Origin: JALYNX01 sp040905925
GTDB taxonomy: Bacteria; Actinomycetota; Acidimicrobiia; Spongiisociales; ZC4RG35
Assembly: GCA_040905925.1 (NCBI GenBank)
Contig: JBBDQO010000079.1
Location: 1-28,994, forward strand
Length of the DNA: 28,994 bases
Direction of reading: 5' to 3'
Shown: positions 23,335 to 28,994 of the stretch, piece by piece
Layout: each line of letters opens with the position of its first letter
Position numbering within the stretch: position 1 is the stretch's first letter
Position numbers and translations under genes: made by a program
Notes under the pieces: generated by a model
What the model was told of the DNA's origin: nothing
The model's database searches: none
The model's input: only the letters and a program-made list of their open reading frames with translations

Positions 23335-24132
23335 GTGGTGGAGGTTCAGCACCCGACGTCGGTCGACCAGGCGGTGGCCGCGTTGGCGGAAGGCGGCTTG
23401 GCCCTGGCGGGGGGGACCGATCTCATGGTCGAGGTCAACTTCGGGCAGGCCCGCCCCGAAAACGTGGTAGCCCTGCGCCGGATCGGCGAGCTGGCCGACT
23501 GGGGGCCGAACCGGATCGGGGCCGGTGTCACCTGGAGTCGTCTCGAGCGAGAAGCACCGACAGCCCTGGCCCAGGCCGCGAGAACCGTGGGCTCTCCCCA
23601 GATCAGGAATGCCGGGACGCTTGGTGGCAATGTGGGCACCGCCAGCCCGGCCGGGGACGGCCTTCCGTTTCTCGCCGCGGTCGACGCCTCAATAGAGCTT
23701 GCGTCATCGGGCGGCGTCAGAACGGTTCCATGGCACGAGTTCTTCGTCGGAGTGAAGAAGACCGCCCGTTTCGCCGGCGAGCTGATAACTGCCATCCATC
23801 TTCCCGAAGCCATGCCCGAGCGACAGGCCTTCGGCAAGATCGGCGCCCGCAACGCGATGGTGATCGCCACCGTTTGCTGTGTGGTTACCCGGGACGATGC
23901 GGGCGTGACCAGGGTCGGCCTCGGCTCGGTGGCCCCGACCCCGATGCGGGCCCGGCTCGCCGAGGAGATGATCAGCACGATCGCCCGGCCCTCAGCGAGC
24001 GACATGGTCGAGTTCGCCCGTCTTGTCGCCGAGGAGGTGAGGCCAATCACCGATCACCGATCCACCGAGGAATATCGCCGACATGCCGCCGGGGTCCTGG
24101 CCCGTCGCCTTCTCGACCGGTGTCTGCGTTGA
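23335..24132 (+). CDS. xdhB: Xanthine dehydrogenase FAD-binding subunit
   Basis: 265-residue FAD subunit of a three-subunit molybdenum hydroxylase (E. coli naming: XdhB; CoxM/CutM fold). FAD contacts are visible as LAGGTDLMVEV (about residues 24-34) and IRNAGTLGGNVGTASPAGDGLPFL (about 90-113). The later part has KKTARFAGELITAIHLP and KIGARNAMVIATV, then the C-terminal CO_deh_flav_C-type region. Two adjacent GTG codons (23335, 23338) are possible starts; the first was used. It lies 6 nt downstream of the 8-oxoguanine deaminase gene and overlaps the 2Fe-2S subunit gene. The order FAD, 2Fe-2S, Mo is the usual medium-small-large operon order. Confidence 0.92.
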   Translation: MVEVQHPTSVDQAVAALAEGGLALAGGTDLMVEVNFGQARPENVVALRRIGELADWGPNRIGAGVTWSRLEREAPTALAQAARTVGSPQIRNAGTLGGNVGTASPAGDGLPFLAAVDASIELASSGGVRTVPWHEFFVGVKKTARFAGELITAIHLPEAMPERQAFGKIGARNAMVIATVCCVVTRDDAGVTRVGLGSVAPTPMRARLAEEMISTIARPSASDMVEFARLVAEEVRPITDHRSTEEYRRHAAGVLARRLLDRCLR

Positions 24133-24590
24133 TCGTCGAGTTCACCCTCAATGACAGCCCGGTGACGGCGCGGGTGATGAGCCCGGGGAGCGCCCTCGAC
24201 TTGCTTCGGGACGAGCTCGGCATCTTCGGGCCCAAGAGCGGTTGTGAGCAGGGTGAATGTGGGTCGTGCTCGGTGTTGCTCGACGGAGCAGTGGTCTGCT
24301 CCTGTCTGGTGATGGCCGGCGATCTCCACGGCTCGGTGGTGGTGACGGTCGAAGGCATCACGGGCGAAGCGGTGCATCCGGTGCAAACCGCGATGCACGA
24401 GGCCGGTGCGGTCCAATGCGGCTTCTGCACTCCCGGGATCGTCGTCGCCGCGGTTGACCTGTTCGAACGAAACCCCCGCCCAACCGGCAACGAGATCAAG
24501 GAGGCGCTGGCCGGGAACATCTGTAGATGCACCGGCTACGGGGCGATTATGCGCGCCCTCGAAGGGCTCTCAGCCGGGACTGGCTCATGA
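24120..24590 (+). CDS. xdhC: Xanthine dehydrogenase 2Fe-2S subunit
   Basis: 156-residue iron-sulfur subunit (E. coli naming: XdhC; CoxS fold) carrying two [2Fe-2S] clusters that pass electrons from the Mo site to FAD. Plant-type cluster ligands are Cys42, Cys47, Cys50 and Cys62 (GCEQGECGSC...C). The C-terminal helical-domain cluster uses Cys100, Cys103, Cys135 and Cys137 (QCGFCTPG and NICRCTGYG). All eight ligands are present. The GTG at 24120 gives MSALIVEFTLND; a TTG at 24129 overlapping the xdhB stop (TTGA) is an alternative. The stop overlaps the ATG of the Mo subunit (ATGA). Confidence 0.94.
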   Translation: MSALIVEFTLNDSPVTARVMSPGSALDLLRDELGIFGPKSGCEQGECGSCSVLLDGAVVCSCLVMAGDLHGSVVVTVEGITGEAVHPVQTAMHEAGAVQCGFCTPGIVVAAVDLFERNPRPTGNEIKEALAGNICRCTGYGAIMRALEGLSAGTGS

Positions 24591-26806
24591 CCACGCGCAC
24601 CCATCGTCGGGCGATACTGGTGGCGGGCACCATCGGAGAGTCCCCTCTTCGCCCCGATGGGATCGCCAAGCTCAAGGGGCAGTTCGCCTATGCCCAGGAT
24701 CTCGAGGCTGAAGGGATGCTGTGGGGGGCAACAGTGCGGAGTCCACACGCCAGCGCCACGATCGAATCGATCAATCTCGCTCCCGCCCTCTCCATCGGTG
24801 GCGTCCATGCGGTTCTCACCGCCTCCGACGTCCCCGGCCGGCCCTGGTTCGGGCTGGAACATCCCGATCAGCCCGTCCTCGCCGGCGAAGGGGTGAGTTA
24901 CTGGGGGGAGCCGGTCGCCGTGGTGGCGGCGGACGATCCAGACACGGCGCGTCTCGCGGCGGCAGCGGTTGAGATCGTCTACCAGGAGCAGGTGCCGCTC
25001 ACCGATCCTGAAGAGGCCGACCTGCGCGACGAGGTGTTTCGCAGGATGCGAATCCGACGTGGCGACCAGGAAGTTTCGGGCCCGGTGGTCATCGAGGGCT
25101 TCTACGAGGTGGGGATGCAAGACCAGGCCCCATTGGGACCGGAGGCGGGTCTGGCCATCCCCGATGGTCAGGGCGGAGTCGACCTCTACGCCACCAGCCA
25201 GTTCGTCCATGTCGACCATGACCAGATCGTCGCCAGCCTTGGCCTTCCCCCCGAGGCAGTTCGGTCCCACCCGACCGGGATCGGCGGTGCGTTCGGCGCC
25301 CACGAGGACGTCAACCTGCATATCCATCTCTGCATGCTTGCGCTACACACCGGTCGTCCGGTGAAGATGGTCTATCGCCGCTCCGAATCATTCGCTGGCC
25401 ATGTCCATCGTCATCCGGCGCGCATGTGGTACCGCCACACGGCCGATGATGAGGGTCAGCTGCTTCGTGTCGAGGCCAGAATCCTGATCGACGGCGGTGC
25501 TTATGTCTCGACAACCTCCGCAGTATTGGCCAACGCCTGCTATTTCGCGGTCGGTCCCTACCGGTGTGACTCGGTGTCGGTGGACGGTGCTGGGGCCCGG
25601 ACCAACAACCCGCCCTGCGGTGCGATGAGGGGGTTTGGCGCCGTCCAGGTCTGCTTCGCCTACGAGGCCCAGATGGATCGTCTGGCGGAGGCCCTTGACA
25701 TGGACCCGCTCGAGTTGCGGAGACGCAACGTCCTCGCGACAGGTGATGAGATGCCCACCACCGGCCAATTGATCACCACCCCACTCCCCACCGCCGAAGT
25801 GATCGAAACCCTGCGGGCGATGCCGCTCCCCGACCTCGACCAGTCGATTCTCCCCGGTGGCACTGGCCTCACGTCGGAGCCTCAGGATGTGGTCAGGGGT
25901 GTTGGCTACGCCATCGGGATCAAGAACCTCGGTTTCTCGGAGGGATTCGATGACTATGCGCAGGCTCGGGTCCGCCTCACCGCTGAAGGGGCGATCGTGG
26001 AGACGGCGGCCATCGAGGTCGGACAGGGCCTGGTGACCGTCCTGGCCCAGATCGCCCGCGCCGGGCTGGGGGTCTCCAAAGCCGAGGTGCGACATGTCGA
26101 CACCTCGAGGATCGATTCGGCGGGTTCGACCTCTGCCTCGCGTCAGACCCAGATCTCGGGAGGCGCCACTCTGGAGGCGTCGAGCCGGTTGCGGGAGCGA
26201 ATCCTCGAGCAACACCACGGTGATGACTTGAACGATGACGGGGTGTGGCTATCCGGGTCCTTGGTGGTGCCGATGGAGGAACTGACCCGAGAGCTTTGGG
26301 AGGAAACCGTGACTTTTCGCCACCCACCCACTGAAGGCCCCGACGCCGATGGCCAGGGCGCCGTTCACGCCGACTTCGCCGTGGCCGGTCATCGGGCCGT
26401 GGTCGATGTCGACCCAGAGCTGGGAATGGTCAGGGTGGTCCGGGTCGACACCGCCCAGGACGTGGGCATGGCATTGAATCCGGGGTCGATCAGAGGTCAG
26501 ATCGAGGGTGGGATCATGCAGGGAGTGGGCCTGGCGATCATGGAGGAGTTGGTGATGGAGAACGGTGTCATCCGCAACCCCAACTTCACCGACTACCTGT
26601 TGCCCACGATTCTCGACGCTCCCGACGTCGAGGCGGTCCTGATCGAGGAGGACGGATCCTGGGGCCCCTTCGGAGCCAAGGGGGTCGGCGAGCCACCCAC
26701 TATCTCCTCGACCGCTGCGGTGGCTGCCGCGATTCGGTTGGCAACTGGTCGGCAACTGAACCGGGTTCCGATCCGCCCCCAGGACATCTCGCTGGGAGAC
26801 GGGTGA
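24587..26806 (+). CDS. xdhA: Xanthine dehydrogenase molybdenum-binding subunit
   Basis: 739-residue Mo-pterin catalytic subunit (E. coli naming: XdhA) that hydroxylates hypoxanthine to xanthine and xanthine to urate. Active-site equivalents of bovine XDH are visible: Gln in MQDQAPLGPE (Q767), Phe and Glu in GIGGAFGAHED near residue 231 (F798, E802), Arg348 in AMRGFGAVQ (R880), and the general base Glu702 in KGVGEPPTISS (E1261). The N-terminal a/b-hammerhead is present (GIAKLKGQFAYAQDL; GATVRSPHASATI). The CO-dehydrogenase loop AYRCSFR is absent, so CODH is ruled out. The Glu/Arg pair favours a purine substrate. The ATG at 24587 overlaps xdhC (ATGA), and the stop overlaps the adenine deaminase ATG (TGATG). 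No XdhC-like maturation factor gene lies in the window. Confidence 0.93.
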   Translation: MTTRTHRRAILVAGTIGESPLRPDGIAKLKGQFAYAQDLEAEGMLWGATVRSPHASATIESINLAPALSIGGVHAVLTASDVPGRPWFGLEHPDQPVLAGEGVSYWGEPVAVVAADDPDTARLAAAAVEIVYQEQVPLTDPEEADLRDEVFRRMRIRRGDQEVSGPVVIEGFYEVGMQDQAPLGPEAGLAIPDGQGGVDLYATSQFVHVDHDQIVASLGLPPEAVRSHPTGIGGAFGAHEDVNLHIHLCMLALHTGRPVKMVYRRSESFAGHVHRHPARMWYRHTADDEGQLLRVEARILIDGGAYVSTTSAVLANACYFAVGPYRCDSVSVDGAGARTNNPPCGAMRGFGAVQVCFAYEAQMDRLAEALDMDPLELRRRNVLATGDEMPTTGQLITTPLPTAEVIETLRAMPLPDLDQSILPGGTGLTSEPQDVVRGVGYAIGIKNLGFSEGFDDYAQARVRLTAEGAIVETAAIEVGQGLVTVLAQIARAGLGVSKAEVRHVDTSRIDSAGSTSASRQTQISGGATLEASSRLRERILEQHHGDDLNDDGVWLSGSLVVPMEELTRELWEETVTFRHPPTEGPDADGQGAVHADFAVAGHRAVVDVDPELGMVRVVRVDTAQDVGMALNPGSIRGQIEGGIMQGVGLAIMEELVMENGVIRNPNFTDYLLPTILDAPDVEAVLIEEDGSWGPFGAKGVGEPPTISSTAAVAAAIRLATGRQLNRVPIRPQDISLGDG

Positions 26807-27840
26807 TGGCGATGGACCTGCGCCTGTTCATCGATCGGTTGCCGAAGACCGAGCTCCATCTCCACATCGAGGGCACGCTGGAACCGGAGCTCCTGCTCGA
26901 TCTGGCGGGTCGGAACGGCTACGAAGTCCCCTTTGAGGACGTCGATGCGGCCCGTGCGGCCTACCGATTCACCGACCTCCAGTCGTTCCTCGACATCTAT
27001 TACCGGGGGGCGGGGGTCCTGCAAACCCCGAGGGACTTCTACGACCTGATGTCCGCCTATCTGCGTCGGGCCGCGGCAGAAGGGGTGCGTCATGCCGAGA
27101 TCTTCTTCGACCCCCAGACCCACACTGAGCGGGGTGTGGGGTTTCCGGTGTTCATGGAGGGATTCCGATCTGCCATCGCCGACCTCCGGGCCGAGGCCGG
27201 GATCACGGCTGACTTGATCATGTGCTTCCTCCGTCATCTCAGCGGTGAGGAAGCTGTGGCCACGCTTCGTGAGGCGGAGCCCTATCTCGAAGGGGTGATT
27301 GCGGTCGGTCTCGACTCCACCGAGATCGGCAGGCCGATGGAGCTTTTCGAAGAGGCCTACGAGAGGGCCCGCGATCTGGGGCTGCGGGCGGTGGCCCACG
27401 CCGGTGAGGAGGGACCGCCGGAGAACATAACCGCGGCGTTGGATGTGCTCGGCGCGGAACGGATCGATCATGGAGTGCGCTGTCTCGAGGACCCGGAGGT
27501 GGTGAGGCGGCTCGTTCGTGATGGGATTCCGCTCACGGTTTGCCCGATGTCCAATGTCGCCGTGAAGGTGGTGGATCGAATCGAGGATCACCCCCTTCCC
27601 CAGCTCATAGAGGCCGGGATCACGGTGACGGTCAACTCCGACGACCCGGCCTATTTCGGGGGTTACGTGGGCGACAACTATCAAGAACTGGCCGATGGCC
27701 TGGGCCTGGGCCCTCCCCAACTCGTCGCCCTGGCCCGGAACTCGATTGAGGCCTCGTTTCTCGATCAGGTGCGGAAGTCGGAGTTGCTCGCCGAGCTGGA
27801 GGCGGTGGCTCGTAATTGGGACGCAGAAGGCCATATATGA
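26806..27840 (+). CDS. Adenine deaminase (adenosine-deaminase fold, Pa0148-like)
   Basis: 344-residue Zn-dependent deaminase of the ADA-like family. The motif set LPKTELHLHIEGTLEPELL (His18, His20), LQSFLDIYY, EIFFDPQTHTERG, LIMCFLRHL, GLDSTEIGRP, HAGEEGPPENI (His198, Glu201), RIDHGVR (His222), CPMSNVAVKV and NSDDPAYFGGYVGDN (Asp279, Asp280) matches the adenine deaminase subgroup (P. aeruginosa Pa0148, yeast Aah1) better than true adenosine deaminase. It would convert adenine to hypoxanthine for the adjacent dehydrogenase. The ATG at 26806 overlaps the xdhA stop, with GGGAG upstream; the GTG at 26803 is a lesser alternative. Residues 336-344 (RNWDAEGHI) and the stop codon lie inside repeat copy 3, so the C-terminus was apparently remodelled by the repeat. 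Confidence 0.9.
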   Translation: MAMDLRLFIDRLPKTELHLHIEGTLEPELLLDLAGRNGYEVPFEDVDAARAAYRFTDLQSFLDIYYRGAGVLQTPRDFYDLMSAYLRRAAAEGVRHAEIFFDPQTHTERGVGFPVFMEGFRSAIADLRAEAGITADLIMCFLRHLSGEEAVATLREAEPYLEGVIAVGLDSTEIGRPMELFEEAYERARDLGLRAVAHAGEEGPPENITAALDVLGAERIDHGVRCLEDPEVVRRLVRDGIPLTVCPMSNVAVKVVDRIEDHPLPQLIEAGITVTVNSDDPAYFGGYVGDNYQELADGLGLGPPQLVALARNSIEASFLDQVRKSELLAELEAVARNWDAEGHI

Positions 27841-27861
27841 CCCCTGTGCAACCCAATTACG
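27811..27861. repeat. 51-bp palindromic repeat, copy 3
   Basis: Perfect 10-bp inverted ends CGTAATTGGG (27811-27820) and CCCAATTACG (27852-27861), with the core ATATATGACCCCTGTG in between. The first 30 bases encode the last nine residues and stop of the adenine deaminase; the remainder lies between convergent genes (deaminase plus, thioesterase-like minus, stop at 27869). The right flank GGGGGAGG matches the flank of copy 1. Confidence 0.88.
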
Positions 27862-27868
27862 GGGGAGG

Positions 27869-28666
27869 TCAGCGCGGGATCAGGGCAATCTGACGGGATT
27901 GGGCAACCAGGCGTCCGGACTCGTCCCAGATCTCGCCGTCTTCCTCGAGGTAACCGCCACTGACGAAGCGGGTGGTGAACTGACACCTGAGCCAACCCTC
28001 AAACTGGGTGGCCCGGATATGGGTTGTCATCTCCAGTGTGGGGGTCCAGGCGAGCGGGAGGGAAGTGTTGAAGATCGCCGGCGGGAATGCGTCTGCGACC
28101 AGCAGGAGCACAAACGGGGTCATCGCCTCCCCGTCGCGGAGACGAATCCACCCCCGCATCCTGGGGTGGCCGGTGGGCTTGCCGAGCAAGGCTCCTGCAT
28201 CATCGGGGTGAATTCGCTCTTCGACCTTGCCCATCAGGGGTGGGGGGAGCGGCCCGTCGACCGCCGGCAGAGCGGGGACACAGTCATCCGGCGGGGGGAC
28301 GTCGGGGATCTCGGAGTCGACGAGAAGGGTGTCGCCGGGGGAACGGCCCGCCTCGGCAAACGTTCCGAGCATTGCCAGGACGACGCCGGCTTCCGAGCTC
28401 AGGTCGGCCCGAACGGTGGAGAAGGTGCGACCGGCGCGGACGACTTCGGTGGCGATGGACACCGGCCCCGCCTTGCCGGGCCGGGTGAAATGAGCGGTCA
28501 CGCTCACCGGGAGCCTGTCGTCGGCGGCGCCCGACATGGCCCGGGCGGCGATCGCCATCATGTAGCCCCCGTTTGCGTTCTCGAATATGTCCCAATCGGG
28601 CTCGATCGCCCCGGTCCAGGTCCTGCCGTCCGAGCTATGGACCGACGTCGCCCCGCCAAAGCTCAT
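27869..28666 (-). CDS. TesB-like/acyl-CoA thioesterase family protein (double hotdog)
   Basis: 265-residue protein resembling the acyl-CoA thioesterase-like family with two hotdog folds. Evidence: an N-terminal hotdog with the central helix segment NANGGYMMAIAARAM, followed by VSVTAHFTRPGKAGPVSIATEVVRAGRTFSTVRADL (shown here only as a type feature), and a C-terminal hotdog around TPTLEMTTHIRA and WLRCQFTTRFVSGGYLEEDGEIWDESGRLVAQSRQ. The last segment, ending in a strand that carries the typical Gln, is characteristic of TesB-like proteins. The substrate is presumably an acyl-CoA, but specific residues cannot be assigned. The ATG at 28666 overlaps the purM stop by 4 nt (ATGA), indicating translational coupling. 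The gene is convergent with the adenine deaminase gene across repeat copy 3. Confidence 0.78.
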   Translation of the reverse strand: MSFGGATSVHSSDGRTWTGAIEPDWDIFENANGGYMMAIAARAMSGAADDRLPVSVTAHFTRPGKAGPVSIATEVVRAGRTFSTVRADLSSEAGVVLAMLGTFAEAGRSPGDTLLVDSEIPDVPPPDDCVPALPAVDGPLPPPLMGKVEERIHPDDAGALLGKPTGHPRMRGWIRLRDGEAMTPFVLLLVADAFPPAIFNTSLPLAWTPTLEMTTHIRATQFEGWLRCQFTTRFVSGGYLEEDGEIWDESGRLVAQSRQIALIPR

Positions 28667-28994
28667 CGGATGTCGAGCCCTCCGCCTGCAGTGACGACGC
28701 CGATCACGCCAGGCTCGTGCTCGACCGTGGCCTCCAGGACCTCATCGAGACGCTCGGGGTCCACCACCAGGCAAAACCCGATGCCCATGTTGAAGGTGCG
28801 GAACATCTCCTCTCGGGGCATCCCCATTGCTGTCACCGACTCGAACACCGGCGGCACTGCCCAAGCTGAGGTGTCGATCGTGGCCCCGAGGTGAGCAGGC
28901 AGACTCCTGGGGATGTTCCCGATGATTCCCCCACCTGTGATGTGAGCCGCGGAATGCACGGCGCCGGTGGACACCGCCCTCGGTACCGACGGCG
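28663..28994 (-). CDS. purM: Phosphoribosylformylglycinamidine cyclo-ligase, C-terminal part
   Basis: The last 110 residues of PurM (AIR synthetase), the fifth step of de novo purine synthesis (FGAM plus ATP to AIR). Diagnostic motifs are AAHITGGGIIGNIPRSLP, a W..PPVFE segment, and EEMFRTFNMGIGFCLVV. The N-terminal ATP-binding half lies beyond the right edge. The stop TGA at 28663-28665 overlaps the start of the thioesterase-like gene. A purine-biosynthesis gene beside a purine-degradation locus is on the opposite strand and separated by repeat copy 3, so co-regulation is not implied. Confidence 0.92.
   Translation of the reverse strand, partial: PSVPRAVSTGAVHSAAHITGGGIIGNIPRSLPAHLGATIDTSAWAVPPVFESVTAMGMPREEMFRTFNMGIGFCLVVDPERLDEVLEATVEHEPGVIGVVTAGGGLDIR

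Noticed and set aside
23335..26806. Carbon monoxide dehydrogenase (CoxMSL), suggested by the FAD-2Fe2S-Mo gene order
   Set aside because: The large subunit lacks the CODH loop AYRCSFR and has the Glu/Arg/Glu residues of xanthine dehydrogenase; neighbours are all purine catabolic.
26806..27840. Adenosine deaminase proper
   Set aside because: Motifs such as EIFFDPQTHTERG, CFLRHL and NSDDPAYFGGY are those of the adenine deaminase subgroup; adenosine deaminases differ there. Activity on the nucleoside is not excluded by sequence alone.
8638..27861. CRISPR array or insertion sequence as the source of the 51-bp repeats
   Set aside because: The copies are dispersed over 19 kb with no regular spacers, no cas genes and no transposase; only a miniature repeat family fits.
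1..28994. tRNA, rRNA, riboswitch or other structured RNA genes
   Set aside because: None was recognised by eye in the short intergenic spaces; no gene-free stretch exceeds about 130 bp, leaving little room for them. A covariance-model scan was not possible.

Overview
The window is a high-GC bacterial chromosome segment with dense gene packing, many 1-4 nt stop/start overlaps, frequent GTG starts and no sign of phage, plasmid or insertion sequences. The gene families (TrpB2-type tryptophan synthase beta, DUF6986, threonine-rich lipoproteins, an actinobacterial-style Lnt, possible leaderless TANNNT promoters) suggest Actinomycetota. A class such as Acidimicrobiia is possible, but this is inference from style and not from a marker gene. 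A run of 10 Ns beside a 15-base C tract shows that this is a scaffold with an unresolved gap.

Left third (1-12,345). A truncated M3 zinc oligopeptidase, a compact amidohydrolase and an inositol-monophosphatase-family enzyme run leftwards. Diverging from them are a putative apolipoprotein N-acyltransferase, whose catalytic Cys reads as Ser, and acetyl-CoA synthetase. After the assembly gap come a DUF456 membrane protein and a lipoprotein-like metallo-beta-lactamase-fold hydrolase (minus strand), an orphan TrpB2 (plus strand), an unknown lipoprotein and a class III aminotransferase (minus strand).

Middle (12,397-15,386). Two translationally coupled minus-strand lipoprotein genes encode predicted surface beta-propellers: a seven-motif FG-GAP/VCBS protein with an ASPIC/UnbV tail, and a second propeller-like protein.

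Right half (15,487-27,840). This is a nearly complete oxidative purine-base catabolic locus. On the plus strand lie allantoinase, an allantoicase::OHCU-decarboxylase fusion, 5-hydroxyisourate hydrolase, urate oxidase, a CNNM/CorC-type membrane protein, 8-oxoguanine deaminase, the three xanthine dehydrogenase subunits (FAD, 2Fe-2S, Mo) and an adenine deaminase. A CitE-like DUF6986 gene sits inside the locus on the minus strand. Adenine would pass through hypoxanthine and xanthine to urate, and 8-oxoguanine would enter directly at urate. Urate then passes through HIU, OHCU, allantoin and allantoate to ureidoglycolate plus urea. No purine permease, ureidoglycolate lyase, urease or local regulator is visible. 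The window ends with a minus-strand thioesterase-like gene coupled to the 3' part of purM.

The least expected signal is a family of three 51-bp palindromic repeats (8638-8688, 10116-10166, 27811-27861) with the same length, the same 10-bp ends and a shared TGACCCCT core. Two lie between convergent genes, two bracket trpB2, and one supplies the last nine codons and the stop codon of the adenine deaminase gene.
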